From: Cyanosarcina radialis HA8281-LM2
GTDB lineage: Bacteria; Cyanobacteriota; Cyanobacteriia; Cyanobacteriales; CCAP-1448
Reading direction: 5' to 3'
Assembly: GCA_019359615.1 (NCBI GenBank)
Contig: JAHHHA010000011.1
Coordinates: forward strand, 99,982 to 163,981
Length of the DNA stretch: 64,000 bases
The notes under the pieces were generated by a model that did not search any database, was not told where the DNA came from, and was given only the letters and a program-made list of their open reading frames with translations. This document shows positions 17,111 through 26,018 of this stretch, piece by piece (positions within the stretch are counted from its first letter, which is position 1; every line of letters starts with the position of its first letter). Made by a program: the position numbers and the translations under genes.

Positions 17111-18460
17111 CTTTTGACTTGGTAGCTGAGCCTGCGATGCCCTGAACTTGTCGAAGGGCCGAAGCTTGGCTTTTGACTTATTAATGACTTCAGCAACTTC
17201 TAGATCGATATTTTTGGCAAGTGCCTGCATCAATATGCCAGCATATTCCCGCGCAATAATCTCTAAGGTAAAGTGCGACATTAAGTAACTGCGACCCGCT
17301 TTACCCATTCGATCGCACAAGTCGGGATCTTGAGCTAGTTGGCGAATAAACTCAGCTAGACTGTGGGCATCGCCATTATCAACGGTAGTACCGCACTTGG
17401 CATCCTCTAACAGTTCGCACAGATAAGAATGGGGTTCGCAAATAGCCGCGATCGGCCGTCCGGCTGCTAAGGCTCCGTAAAGCTTACTAGGAGCTACTAA
17501 TCCTTCGATTCCAGCACTAATACTGACTAGCGATAAGTCGCCTGCTGTTAAAGAATAAGGCAAATTCTCTTTATCTTGATAAGGTAAGAATCGGCAATTT
17601 TGTAATTCCCACTCTTGCACTTTAGCTTGGCAAATTTTGCACTTAGCGCCATTACCTACAAATACAAACTCGATCGGCTCGTTTTGCAAGATTTTAGCTG
17701 CTTCCATTACGGTTTCTAGATCGTGACAGCGCCCCAAGTTGCCAGAATATAGAACTGTAAACCGTTCGATCGAGTCAAATTGTCGAGCGAACCAATTATC
17801 TTCTTTAGCAATCGGAACGATTAAGTCAGGATCTGCCCAGTTATGAATGACATCAATTTTATTAGATATTTCTGGACATTTAGCTATTATTCGTTCTTTC
17901 ATGGTCGAGCTTAAAACAATTACACTTTTAGCTCTTTTCCAATTCAATTTATTAATAAAATCCCAAAGTTTTACTACCCAGTGATGAGGCGAAACTACGT
18001 TTAACTCTACGGCAATATCAGGATAAATATCGTATAAAAGGCAAACGTAAGGCAGCTTAAACAAGAGATTAGCTAATAATCCAATTACTGGTAAAAAAGG
18101 AGGGGCTGTAGTTACCAATAAAACATCGCCACGGTTTCTTTTTTTAAGTAAATGGATTCCAGCACGCAAGCAAAACAAAAAACCGCTCACTGCTTTGCCG
18201 CGAATTCGCTGATGCCACATTCTAGCAACCCGCGATCGCTTGATCTTCAACCTTTCTAAAATTTCCACTGCTGGAGCAGATTGTTTTTGAAAGGCATAGC
18301 CTGGTTGTCCAGTAAAAACTTTTACATCTAAACCTAATTCCGACAACTTTTTCGCTAGCTCTTCAATTAACTGTCCCGTAGCCGCGTAATCAGGAGGATA
18401 AAATTGAGTAATTATCGATAACTTAACACCTTTTTTACCTCCTATATTCTCGATTCTCAT
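17099..18460 (-). CDS. Glycosyltransferase family 4 (WcaI-like)
   Basis: A 453-residue GT-B glycosyltransferase. The N-terminal domain starts [20 protein letters not shown] and has [15 protein letters not shown]. The C-terminal domain has [31 protein letters not shown], the [24 protein letters not shown] nucleotide-sugar region and [11 protein letters not shown]. The resemblance is to WcaI-type enzymes of exopolysaccharide synthesis. The donor is unknown. The last 20 or so residues ([14 protein letters not shown] and onward) are encoded by a dispersed inverted repeat (17125-17165), not by family sequence, and push the stop into surE. Confidence 0.88.
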   Translation of the reverse strand: MRIENIGGKKGVKLSIITQFYPPDYAATGQLIEELAKKLSELGLDVKVFTGQPGYAFQKQSAPAVEILERLKIKRSRVARMWHQRIRGKAVSGFLFCLRAGIHLLKKRNRGDVLLVTTAPPFLPVIGLLANLLFKLPYVCLLYDIYPDIAVELNVVSPHHWVVKLWDFINKLNWKRAKSVIVLSSTMKERIIAKCPEISNKIDVIHNWADPDLIVPIAKEDNWFARQFDSIERFTVLYSGNLGRCHDLETVMEAAKILQNEPIEFVFVGNGAKCKICQAKVQEWELQNCRFLPYQDKENLPYSLTAGDLSLVSISAGIEGLVAPSKLYGALAAGRPIAAICEPHSYLCELLEDAKCGTTVDNGDAHSLAEFIRQLAQDPDLCDRMGKAGRSYLMSHFTLEIIAREYAGILMQALAKNIDLEVAEVINKSKAKLRPFDKFRASQAQLPSQKSKL

Positions 18461-19136
18461 ACCACTACGCTCCTCACTGAAAACATCGATCTAAGTTGGC
18501 AAGATTATTTCTCACTTGGATGAGAAAAATTAAGATAGATCCAAGTATTGATACTTGCTATTTGTGACAAACGAGCAAATACCAACAGCCAATAATTCCC
18601 CTAATTTTTTTTGCACTCTAAAAGATCCGCTATAAACTTTTAAAATTACATATAACTGTCTCTATCCACTTTAAGGAAATTGCCATTCAAGCAAAAGCAT
18701 TAATCTTATTTAAATTTATGCAGACATTATCTGATATTTCTTCTTAGTTTTCAAGCTCTCGATTGGTTAAGTTTAACAGCAAACGGTCATGAAGAAGCTC
18801 AAACACCTCATCGAGTAGGCGATCGCAGGTTTATTATCTTTTATGGCTTTAGTTAGAGAATAAATATTGGGCTGGTTTTCCTAGATTTTAACTCTGGGAA
18901 AGCCAGGAGACGATCGCCACCTCGCCCAATTGCAAATATCATTTTCCCACGATTGCTAAACACGCTGATGACGATCGATAAAGTTAATAATAATTCGTGG
19001 ATAGTAGCTAATGAATGATAGAATAATACGCTCTCTATAATGACCCCAGCAATTTCATTGCGATCGCAGCCAACTTGGAGGTGTTGCAGTAGCGAGCGGG
19101 ATTTAACTGTTGTTATTTAAGGTTGAAGATCGGCAG
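18461..19136. other. Intergenic gap of 676 bp
   Basis: This AT-rich stretch separates the start of the glycosyltransferase gene from the end of the DUF790 gene, both on the minus strand. It must hold the glycosyltransferase promoter. One 30-codon open stretch near 18750-18857 (plus strand, with DWLSLTANGHEEAQTPHR) may be a gene fragment but I recognise no family. No RNA gene or insertion element was seen. Confidence 0.4.
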
Positions 19137-20396
19137 CTAGCGACCCTCTATAGCTTTCAGCACCGCTTGGGGTGAGAGCTTATCTTTAAACCAGATGACT
19201 AGAGCGGGGGTATTGCTAACGTTGACTCCTGCCTTTTCCAAGTTCAAACGCTCTGAAATCGCCAAAATCAAGTTATCACATCCCGACTGCCGGACTTGAT
19301 AAAATTTCTTTTGCAAGTATTCCGGTCGCCAGTAGCCGACGATCTCTAGCAAGAAAGAACGACCGTCGGGATGAACGAGGCGAAAATCGGGAATCATGAC
19401 GCTACCTGGAATTGGAATTAAATCGACTTCTCGCTCTAGCGCCCAATCGGTTTTCAATGCCTCCCAGCGGCTAGCAAAAGAGGCTTCGAGCATACTGTCG
19501 TAAGTTTTACTGGGTGGATAGTGAGTTACCAAGCCGCACTCGGAGTTCAAGCTAAACTGTCCGGCTTTCATCGTTCCGGTGTAAAAATCTCGCAGTTGCA
19601 AGGTGGCGCTTAGACTCCATTTAGTGACGTGCAACAGTGCTGGCAGGAATTTAGCGATCGCTAATCCATAGCGGGTACTAGGCTTAAATAAGCTGACCGG
19701 ACCGTCAATACTAATCGTAAATCCGCGATCGGCATCGCCCTCGATGTAAGCCATCAGTCCGAAAAACTTCAGATAGCGAAATAGAAGTTTGTACTCGCCA
19801 GGAACGTTGCGATGGGCATTGAGCGCGATCTGACTGGCGCGATAAAATATGCCCTGAACTTGAGACAAGTTATAACGATGCAGCAAGGCTTGAGGCGTAG
19901 GGGGATCGAACTGGGTGAGAATGCGATTTTCCTGCAAATCGGCATACAAACCAGTCCGAATGTGAACGGGCAATACCTCCCGTCCCAATTCCTGGCTCAA
20001 AGTCCCAGCCAAAGCTGTCAAAACTTTCTCGGAACTTTGGGCGCTAGGAACAGATAGAGCCGCCAAGCTGTAGACCCGCTGGCGCAATGCTTGAGGTTCT
20101 AGCGGGCTGATAATTTCAAATTTACTGAAAGAGTCACCTTTTAATAGGTGTGCCAGTCCTCGTTTGAGGCGATAGTCAGGGCTATCGCCTTCGAGTTCCA
20201 GCAACCTCCGATCGAGATTTGCTTGCGTCTGGCCCGTACTTTCTTGAAAACAATCGATCGCATCGCAGGCCATAGCCAAATAGCGATCGCTAAGCGCTAA
20301 CCTTTTCGGGGCGATCGTTTCTCCGGAATGTCTGTGGATCAGTAACTCGCTTGGCAGCATTAGGGGGAGAGTTCGGAGTTTGGAGGTCAAATACAA
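19137..20396 (-). CDS. DUF790 (Bax1-like) nuclease family protein
   Basis: A 419-residue protein of the DUF790 family: LPSELLIHRHSGETIAPKRL near the N-terminus, DYRLKRGLAHLL at about 76, YNLSQVQGIFYRAS at about 175, and a C-terminal restriction-endonuclease-like core with PDFRLVHPDGRSFLLEIVGYW, where D and E-x-x are the likely metal ligands. Archaeal members (Bax1) are structure-specific endonucleases that work with the XPB helicase. An XPB gene is not in this window. The ATG at 20360 within LPLMLPSELL could be the true start. It is divergent from ndhN with a 64-base shared promoter region. Confidence 0.8.
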   Translation of the reverse strand: MYLTSKLRTLPLMLPSELLIHRHSGETIAPKRLALSDRYLAMACDAIDCFQESTGQTQANLDRRLLELEGDSPDYRLKRGLAHLLKGDSFSKFEIISPLEPQALRQRVYSLAALSVPSAQSSEKVLTALAGTLSQELGREVLPVHIRTGLYADLQENRILTQFDPPTPQALLHRYNLSQVQGIFYRASQIALNAHRNVPGEYKLLFRYLKFFGLMAYIEGDADRGFTISIDGPVSLFKPSTRYGLAIAKFLPALLHVTKWSLSATLQLRDFYTGTMKAGQFSLNSECGLVTHYPPSKTYDSMLEASFASRWEALKTDWALEREVDLIPIPGSVMIPDFRLVHPDGRSFLLEIVGYWRPEYLQKKFYQVRQSGCDNLILAISERLNLEKAGVNVSNTPALVIWFKDKLSPQAVLKAIEGR

Positions 20397-20460
20397 ATGA
20401 CTGCTAACAATTGACTATAATGAATTTCTAGCAGCAATTCATAAAACTTAAAGCTTAGTT

Positions 20461-20916
20461 ATGGCACTGATTACCACTGGCAAACCTTTTATCCGTGACT
20501 TAGAAAAATCGGGTGCCTTGGCACTCTATGTCCCATTAGAAGGTGGATTTGAAGGGCGCTACGAACGACGGTTAAGGGCTGCCGGGTATGTCACCTTAAA
20601 GATGCTGGCCAGAGGTTTAGGGGATTTAGCGATGTATTTGACTGGGGTTCATGGCGTGCGTCCCCCCCACTTAGGCAAGAAAACCATCGGCCGCGAAGCT
20701 GCTGTTGGCTACACTTACTACGTGCCCCCGATCTTAAGTTACCATCTCGAACAATTGCCGCCCAAAGCCAAAGGGCTAGTGTTGTGGGTGGTAGACGGGC
20801 AAGTATTTTCTCGTCAAGAACGAGAGTTCCTGGCCTCTTTGCCCAAGCAAGATCCGCGAGTGAAAGTAGCTGTGGAGATGGGAGGCGATCGCGTCTTCCG
20901 CTGGACTCAACTGTAA
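20461..20916 (+). CDS. ndhN: NAD(P)H-quinone oxidoreductase subunit N
   Basis: A 151-residue protein matching NdhN over its full length: LITTGKPFIRDLEKSGALAL, VPLEGGFEGRYERRLRAAGY, GLGDLAMYLTGVHGVRPPHL, LSYHLEQLPPKAKGLVLWV and a C-terminus VAVEMGGDRVFRWT. NdhN is a peripheral stromal/cytosolic-side subunit specific to photosynthetic NDH-1, which runs cyclic electron flow and respiration at the thylakoid. It is a single gene, as commonly found, and its presence supports the cyanobacterial origin. Confidence 0.96.
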   Translation: MALITTGKPFIRDLEKSGALALYVPLEGGFEGRYERRLRAAGYVTLKMLARGLGDLAMYLTGVHGVRPPHLGKKTIGREAAVGYTYYVPPILSYHLEQLPPKAKGLVLWVVDGQVFSRQEREFLASLPKQDPRVKVAVEMGGDRVFRWTQL

Positions 20917-20928
20917 TCGATCTCGACA

Positions 20929-20975
20929 TGGGGTAATTTTTTCTAGGTTACTTTTAGCTCGCCCCAATTACCCCA
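20929..20975 (+). terminator. Inverted repeat downstream of ndhN
   Basis: TGGGGTAATT at 20929-20938 is complementary to AATTACCCCA at 20966-20975, with a 27-base loop. It begins 12 bases after the ndhN stop. A T run lies inside the loop, not after the stem, so it may stabilise or process the transcript end and is not a standard terminator. Confidence 0.35.
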
Positions 20976-21083
20976 AACTTACCCCAATAATCGAGCTAAA
21001 CTTGGTGGAATTTTCCCCTGAAGTTCAGAGTTCAAGAGAATGTTTAAAGCTCTCACTCCTCAACTTATCTAGTGTCACAACTC

Positions 21084-21398
21084 TCAAACCACGCTATCGA
21101 GTCCGCGTTTACGAACGAGGTGCAGCAGCTTGAGGGCAGCCCCAGTAGGTTTTTTCTGACCGATTTCCCACTTCTGAACCGTTGAGACGCTGGTATTCAG
21201 CACGGCGGCAAATACGGCTTGACTGACCTTGGATTCCTCGCGAATTTGCTCGATCTCCTCCGGCTCTAGTGGCGGTACTGGCGGCAAACAAATCTGGTCG
21301 AATTCCCGCATCGTGACCTTAGAGATCGCCCCAGCGTCATACAATCCCTTGGCGGTTTCGCGAACGGCTTCAAGAATCAGTGATTTGGTCTGACGCAT
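21084..21398 (-). CDS. HTH (XRE-type) antitoxin, HigA/NadS-like
   Basis: A 104-residue protein. The C-terminal half has a helix-turn-helix: IREESKVSQAVFAAVLNTSV, then STVQKWEIGQKKPTGAALKL (about 53-95). The N-terminal SLILEAVRETAKGLYDAGAI is typical of antitoxins paired with RelE-like toxins of the COG4737 type. The frame is intact and overlaps the toxin end by 29 bases. The partner toxin is broken, so this copy may persist only as a DNA-binding orphan. Confidence 0.85.
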   Translation of the reverse strand: MRQTKSLILEAVRETAKGLYDAGAISKVTMREFDQICLPPVPPLEPEEIEQIREESKVSQAVFAAVLNTSVSTVQKWEIGQKKPTGAALKLLHLVRKRGLDSVV

Positions 21399-21697
21399 CG
21401 TAATTTACCTCAATCAATTCCCCAGCACTTTTAGCTTTTTCTATCGCTTCTAACGTGAGAGACAAAAGTTCTGAAGCTAACTTTTTCAAGGCTTCCTCTT
21501 CATCTTTGTCAATGTTGCTGCGTTCGTTTTTGGCAAAGCCATACACAAAAATCCACCGCGAGCCTTTGTTGGTGGCGACCAGGGTGCGAAAGCCGCCTCG
21601 TTTCCCCATACCTGGACGCGCTATCCGCTTTTTCAGCAAACCGCCCCCTAGCATCGGCATCGTAAAGTCCGGCTACCATCTCATCCACTGCCAGTAA
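21370..21697 (-). pseudogene. RelE-like (COG4737) toxin, 5'-truncated and frameshifted
   Basis: The main frame encodes LGGGLLKKRIARPGMGKRGG, FRTLVATNKGSRWIFVYGFA, KNERSNID and EEALKKLA, the full C-terminal two-thirds of this toxin family. Just upstream, in another frame, lie AVDEMVAGLYDAD residues, which in intact members directly precede LGGGL. One extra base near 21652 therefore breaks the gene. Before position 21697 the family sequence ends at a stop. An ATG at 21660 could still make a 96-residue product lacking the usual N-terminus. Activity is doubtful. Confidence 0.7.
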
Positions 21698-22232
21698 TTA
21701 AGCCACTGTCCAAAATTGCCTTTTCACATCTCTGGCATTCCCAGATAAACCAAAGTTCTAAAGCAGATTGGTTGACTTGTAACTGCTTAAAACGGGGATA
21801 AAGTTCATTTGCTAGATCTAGAACTGCTTTTGAAAGCCTTGCTGAGGCAAGATAAACATTTTCGACTTCAGAGAGATTGATATCCTGTGGTTTACTCTCT
21901 AGAAGTAACCAACGTAACAACTGAAGGTAGATAACGTGACAGCCTATATAATTTAAAATTGCACCTTTTTCCTCAAGAGTTCCTGGAACGAAACAGTTCT
22001 TTCCCAGAATTATTTCTGGTTGCATCAACAAATGCAACAAGTAATCATCTATCGTTAGATTTCCGGCACTAATTCGTTCCCTTGCAGCTAGTAATTCTTC
22101 TTGGCTCTCAATGCCAACTTCTTCCATAAAATCCGCCCAGATTGGGGGATGAGTGGATTTATTCCCCCCAATCAAAATATTTAGGTCGTCGTAAATTTTA
22201 GGATCGATATAATCAATTTTTTTGTCTTCCAT
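21681..22232 (-). CDS. Unknown 183-residue protein in the tRNA-Trp island
   Basis: A soluble, mostly helical protein starting MEDKKIDYIDPKIYDDLNIL, with motifs DYLLHLLMQPEIILGKN, GAILNYIGCHVIYLQLLRWL, and a Trp/Cys-containing end ELWFIWECQRCEKAI. I do not recognise the family. The CxxC near the C-terminus could bind metal but stands alone. It starts two bases after the stop of an integrase remnant, and its end overlaps the 5' remnant of a toxin gene. The setting points to accessory, mobile-element cargo. Confidence 0.6.
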   Translation of the reverse strand: MEDKKIDYIDPKIYDDLNILIGGNKSTHPPIWADFMEEVGIESQEELLAARERISAGNLTIDDYLLHLLMQPEIILGKNCFVPGTLEEKGAILNYIGCHVIYLQLLRWLLLESKPQDINLSEVENVYLASARLSKAVLDLANELYPRFKQLQVNQSALELWFIWECQRCEKAILDSGLITGSG

Positions 22233-22234
22233 AG

Positions 22235-22396
22235 TTACAACTCAGGAATAGAAATTTCTCGTTTCTGAGCAGCATAATGGTCGTAGATAGTTTTGGCAGA
22301 GTTACCGACCAGCGGAGCTATATCTTTGGCATCTATACCCGCTTCCAAAGCCATAGTGATAAAACTATGTCTGGAATTATCGCTGAAACCCTTAGT
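22235..22396 (-). pseudogene. Tyrosine recombinase (integrase) C-terminal remnant
   Basis: A frame of 53 codons just beyond tRNA-Trp encodes GFSDNSRHSFITMALEAGID, AKDIAPLVGNSAKTIYDHYA and a short tail. It matches the end of phage-type integrases: the R of the HxxR box (RHSFIT), the LVGxS block and the nucleophile Tyr in YDHYA, at the correct ten-residue spacing from the Gly. The rest of the gene is missing, and an in-frame stop at 22397-22399 lies toward the tRNA. The expected His residues are Asp and Asn here, so it could not be functional. Confidence 0.78.
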
Positions 22397-22416
22397 TTAT
22401 CTAGCTTTTTGTTTAA

Positions 22417-22489
22417 CGCGCCCTGAAGGACTCGAACCCTCGACATCCGGTTTTGGAGACCGACGTTCTACCAACTGAACTAAGAGCGC
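22417..22489 (-). tRNA. tRNA-Trp (CCA)
   Basis: On the minus strand a complete cloverleaf reads from GCGCTCT at 22489 to AGGGCGC plus discriminator G at 22417. The seven-pair acceptor stem, a D arm with AGTTCAGTTGGTA, the anticodon loop CTCCAAA giving anticodon CCA, and the T arm GAGGGTTCGAGTCCTTC are all present. Discriminator G73 is the tRNA-Trp identity base. The 3' CCA is not encoded. It follows rplS by 93 bases on the same strand, the usual cyanobacterial linkage. Confidence 0.97.
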
Positions 22490-22582
22490 AAACTTGAAGG
22501 CACCGGATAAATCCGACTTCCTCAAGATCTAGTTTAACTCATTACTGGCTGAGATAGCCGCATCGAGATTGCCCGATCGCTT

Positions 22583-22945
22583 CTAGATTTCTCGATCGAA
22601 GCGTTGTTTGACGCGGGTAGCCTTGCCGACGCGATCTCGGAGATAATAAAGTTTTGCCCGTCGCACTTTACCGCGACGAATAATTTTAATGCTATCAACT
22701 CTAGGCGAATGGACTAGGAACACCCTTTCTACGCCTACGCCTTGAAAGATCCGACGGACGGTAATCGTAGCATTAATACCCTCGCGCCGCTTGGCGATTA
22801 CCACGCCTTCATAAGGCTGTATCCTCTCTTTATTGCCTTCCTGGATTTTCACCCCGACTTTTACGGTGTCACCCACATGGATAACAGGCAGATTAGTTTT
22901 TAGTTGTTCCGCCTCGATCGAGCGGATGATTTCCCAAGCTTTCAT
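22583..22945 (-). CDS. rplS: 50S ribosomal protein L19
   Basis: A 120-residue L19. The family core is complete: [17 protein letters not shown] segment ([20 protein letters not shown]), [54 protein letters not shown] and [19 protein letters not shown]19 sits at the 30S-50S interface. In other cyanobacteria rplS is followed by trnW and then secE-nusG-rplK. Here trnW follows, but an accessory island takes the next place. Confidence 0.97.
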   Translation of the reverse strand: MKAWEIIRSIEAEQLKTNLPVIHVGDTVKVGVKIQEGNKERIQPYEGVVIAKRREGINATITVRRIFQGVGVERVFLVHSPRVDSIKIIRRGKVRRAKLYYLRDRVGKATRVKQRFDREI

Positions 22946-23051
22946 TGGCTTCTCTAAAAGTCACAGTCTTTTATCATAACTCAAATAGAACGCACGATCG
23001 AGTAGAGATGTTAGAGTGAAAAAGATACTCGTGCCGACTTGCCCGATCCAG

Positions 23052-23867
23052 ATGCCCTCACCGTTTCCAGGCATGGACCCCTATCTGGAGCAGCCTGCCT
23101 TCTGGTCTTCATTTAATAGCAGATTTATTGTGGCGATTGCTGATGCGATCGAACCGCAACTGTCTTCCCAATATTACGTAGAAGTTGAAACTCGAACTTA
23201 TCAAAGCTATGACAGCGACGAGAGCTTGCTAATTGGCATTCCAGATGCAGTGGTGTTTTCGAGTCAAGCCCATCCTGAAAACTCAGAGCAAATACAGGCT
23301 GAGAAGCCGTCAGTTGCCACTGAGCCTCGCCCCCAACCAGTCAGCATCCCCATGCCGATAGCAGTTACCGAACGCTACCTAGAAGTGCGGGAGATGGTAA
23401 CGGATAGAGCGATCGCGGCGATCGAACTGTTGTCGCCCAAGAACAAGCAAACTGGAGAGGGTCGCCTAGCTTATGAGAAAAAACGCCGAGCCATACTCAG
23501 TAGTGCCACGCATTTGGTGGAACTTGATTTGTTGCGTCGAGGTGAACCGATGCCGATCTTGGGAGTTAGTGCTGCTACCTGTTATCGAATTTTAGTTAGC
23601 CGCAGCCATCAGCGCCCCAGAGCCGATCTCTTTGGTATTGCCCTGCAACAACCGCTCCCTAGTTTCCCTATTCCTTTGAAACCAAACGATCGAGAGCCGC
23701 TCGTCCATTTGCAGGAGATCTTTAATGGGGTGTACGATCGCGCTCGCTATACCAGCAGAATCGATTATCGCCAACCAGTGCCACCACCAGCACTGTTACC
23801 AACTGACCGAAATTGGGTTGAGGGATTATTAGCGCCGTTCCGAAGCAGGCAAGAAGACAAGAGTTAA
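23052..23867 (+). CDS. DUF4058 family protein
   Basis: About 271 residues beginning MPSPFPGMDPYLEQPAFW, the standard N-terminus of this family. For that reason ATG 23052 is chosen over the upstream GTG at 23016. Other family blocks are YLEVREMVTDRAIAAIELLSPKNKQ, GRLAYEKKRRAIL, THLVELDLLRRGEPMP and a C-terminal PPPALLPTDRNWVEGLL. ELLSPKNK with paired acidic residues resembles a PD-(D/E)xK-like core, so a nuclease fold is possible. Function is unknown. The family is greatly expanded in filamentous and colonial cyanobacteria. Confidence 0.85.
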   Translation: MPSPFPGMDPYLEQPAFWSSFNSRFIVAIADAIEPQLSSQYYVEVETRTYQSYDSDESLLIGIPDAVVFSSQAHPENSEQIQAEKPSVATEPRPQPVSIPMPIAVTERYLEVREMVTDRAIAAIELLSPKNKQTGEGRLAYEKKRRAILSSATHLVELDLLRRGEPMPILGVSAATCYRILVSRSHQRPRADLFGIALQQPLPSFPIPLKPNDREPLVHLQEIFNGVYDRARYTSRIDYRQPVPPPALLPTDRNWVEGLLAPFRSRQEDKS

Positions 23868-23887
23868 CAATCGATCGGTCCAAATAC

Positions 23888-23917
23888 AGTAGGGGCGTAA
23901 TGCATTACGCCCCTACT
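23888..23917. repeat. Perfect 30-bp palindrome
   Basis: The two 15-base halves are exact complements (left half AGTAGGGGCGTAATG). A related palindrome is at 56100-56127 (left half GTAGGGGTGCAATA). It lies between the convergent DUF4058 gene and the downstream porin and could end transcripts from both sides, though there is no T run on either strand. Confidence 0.75.
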
Positions 23918-23951
23918 AACGCGCTATTGGGTTTTTACTACCCAGTCATAC

Positions 23952-25772
23952 CTAGAACTTAAAGGTAGTACGAATGACACCTTGATAGATATCGTCGTTG
24001 TTACTGTTGTGTTCGGGGTTGAGAATGACAATAATCCCTGGAGTAATTTCGATATTGTCAGTGAGGCGATAGCGATAAAAGCCCTCAATGTGGAACGAGG
24101 TATCGCTATCTTCGCGATCTGTAGTCAGAACGCCGTTAAACACTCTGCCATCAAAATCGCTGCTGGTGACTTTTGGTGGGATGCCAAAGACAAAGCCTAA
24201 CAGGTTGCCTTTTTTACCCAAGTCAGGAAAGCCCAAGGTGACAGCAAAGTTGAACAGATCGGCACTAGCGCCATCGACTGCCTCTTCCGCATCTTCAACG
24301 CGAGCGTTGGTGAAACCGACCCAACCGCCCAAGTTAACTTGCGGGGTGATGCGGAAATTAGCTTCTAAACCGAAATGATCGGCTGAGGTATCGACTGTAT
24401 TGCCAAAAGGTCGCTGAGCGAAACCGCTACCAGTCGAACCCGTAAGATCGACGCTACCTGCTGGGTTAAAGGAGCGCACGTAGGTCAAGCCCAAGCCAAT
24501 AGCATCTGAGGGTTTGATATTCAATTGGGCCAGAGCCGCATAAGAGCCATTGAACAAACCCCCTACTCCGGGAGAAACTGCATCAGGATCGTTTGCTTGG
24601 TTGCCAGGTGTGGCATAAGCTAAAGATACGCCAATAGCATCGGTAAATTTGTAGTTCAGACCTACCCCAGCGCCATCGCGACTTTGGCGATAAATGGGAC
24701 TGAAGCGACCGAACCGAGAAAGCGCCCCGCTAGAACCAGGTTCAAATAAAGGGCTAAAACTCTCTAAGGTGTCGTTCCACTCCATCCCAGTAGCTTCAAC
24801 GAAGAGGGTACCTTGAGAACCCAAGGGAGTGCGATATTGCAGTCGGCCGAGGACGACATCGTTCTGGTTGTCGCCGTCATATCCGACGCGAGCCATATTG
24901 GTGCCGCCTTCGTCTAGGTCGCGATAGAAAACATTACTCGTTGGGGTATTGCGGGCTTGCAGGCGAGTTCGCAAGCGGTCTTGACCCGTGAAGCTGGTGT
25001 CCAAGTTTAACCGCACCCGATCGCTGAATATCCCTGGAGAGTTACGATCGTCGATCGTGTCAATATATGAAAATATAACTTCTCCAGCCAGCTTAGTAGT
25101 AGTGGAGAATTGATGAGCTTCTAAGAAGGAAACCCGACCTTCGAGGTTATCTACCCGACCGTTTAAGGCACTTAATTCGGTACGAAACTCTTCTACTAAC
25201 CGTTGCAGGGCTTCAAAGTCTTCTTTAGTGACGAACTTCTCCCCTTGGGCTTCGATTAAGGCTTCGATTTGCCGCAAGCAAGCGTTCAACCCAGCAGCAA
25301 ATTCATAACGCGATAATGAACGCTGACCGCGATAAGTGCCATCGGGATAACCTACCAAACAACCGTATCTCTGCACTACCCGGTCTAAAGCTTCATATGC
25401 CCAGTCGGTCGGTTGCACGTCTCGAAACTGCGAGGCGTTAGTGATTTGCCCCATAGGGTTATCGCTACTGCTGGGATTGCCGTCGTTGGTGTAGCGCTCG
25501 ATTTGCTCCAAGTTCTCGGTGTTCGCTGGAGCCGCTGGAGCCGGATCGGTTGTAGTCGTTTGAGAGACTAGCGTTGGTTGACGATTCTCTGGCCCGGCTG
25601 GGACAATTGCGGATCGGTTGGAAGAATCCCCTAAAGCGATCGATTCTTGACTTTGACCCGCTGTTACTGAGAGTTGAGTAGTTGGAGCAGCTAGGGTACT
25701 GCTAGCTAGCATTAATGATGTACCGAACAAAGCCGGACACGCTTTCAGCGCGTTCCAAAGCAATTTGGACAT
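23952..25772 (-). CDS. SLH/OprB-type outer membrane porin (SomA/SomB-like), copy 1
   Basis: About 606 residues from ATG 25772. This start gives the signal peptide MSKLLWNALKACPALFGTSL; the frame extends 21 codons further upstream without signal-like features. A Pro/Ala/Thr linker is followed by an SLH domain (FRDVQPTDWAYEALDRVVQR and YPDGTYRGQRSLSRYEFAAG), a coiled coil (ALIEAQGEKFVTKEDFEALQ and VDNLEGRVSFLEAHQ) and a long OprB-like beta barrel ending in Phe (GVIRTTFKF). Such porins are the major cyanobacterial outer-membrane proteins. The SLH domain binds the peptidoglycan-linked polymer. It is a near duplicate of the next gene. Confidence 0.92.
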   Translation of the reverse strand: MSKLLWNALKACPALFGTSLMLASSTLAAPTTQLSVTAGQSQESIALGDSSNRSAIVPAGPENRQPTLVSQTTTTDPAPAAPANTENLEQIERYTNDGNPSSSDNPMGQITNASQFRDVQPTDWAYEALDRVVQRYGCLVGYPDGTYRGQRSLSRYEFAAGLNACLRQIEALIEAQGEKFVTKEDFEALQRLVEEFRTELSALNGRVDNLEGRVSFLEAHQFSTTTKLAGEVIFSYIDTIDDRNSPGIFSDRVRLNLDTSFTGQDRLRTRLQARNTPTSNVFYRDLDEGGTNMARVGYDGDNQNDVVLGRLQYRTPLGSQGTLFVEATGMEWNDTLESFSPLFEPGSSGALSRFGRFSPIYRQSRDGAGVGLNYKFTDAIGVSLAYATPGNQANDPDAVSPGVGGLFNGSYAALAQLNIKPSDAIGLGLTYVRSFNPAGSVDLTGSTGSGFAQRPFGNTVDTSADHFGLEANFRITPQVNLGGWVGFTNARVEDAEEAVDGASADLFNFAVTLGFPDLGKKGNLLGFVFGIPPKVTSSDFDGRVFNGVLTTDREDSDTSFHIEGFYRYRLTDNIEITPGIIVILNPEHNSNNDDIYQGVIRTTFKF

Positions 25773-25782
25773 AGTTATCGTT

Positions 25783-25791
25783 TCCTCACAC
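25783..25791 (-). promoter_or_regulatory. Possible Yfr1 sRNA binding site in porin copy 1 leader
   Basis: Read on the mRNA strand the leader has GTGTGAGGA 11 bases before the ATG. This is exactly complementary to nine of the eleven bases of the conserved unpaired Yfr1 motif ACUCCUCACAC. In Prochlorococcus, Yfr1 pairs with leaders of Som porin mRNAs. The match overlaps the ribosome-binding GAGGA, so pairing would block translation. Confidence 0.5.
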
Positions 25792-26018
25792 CTAATTGGA
25801 TTTAGCTTTAGTAAGCTTTCCAGCGTTATTCTCACTAGATTATCTTTCTCTACGAAAGTGGTAATTTACCTTAACCTAGTGTTGATTATATTTACTTATA
25901 CCATTTACCCAAAAGAATGCAATAGATACCTCTTTTAATACTTACTTTTGCTATTTAATTATTTGTCACAAACATTTTTAGATTTGGTATTAAAAGTCAC
26001 AATTTTGGATCGCGATCG

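Noticed and set aside
18750..18860. Open stretch with DWLSLTANGHEEAQTPHR
   Set aside because: About 30 codons, no start or ribosome-binding site and no family recognised; noted only in the gap description.
21020..21045. CCCTGAAG match to the tRNA-Trp 3' end as second attachment site
   Set aside because: Only eight bases match, which is too short to be meaningful in this repeat-rich DNA.
22293..22478. Plus-strand frame through tRNA-Trp
   Set aside because: It runs antisense through the tRNA and the integrase remnant; the residues PEGLEPSTSGFG are a well-known artefact of tRNA antisense translation.
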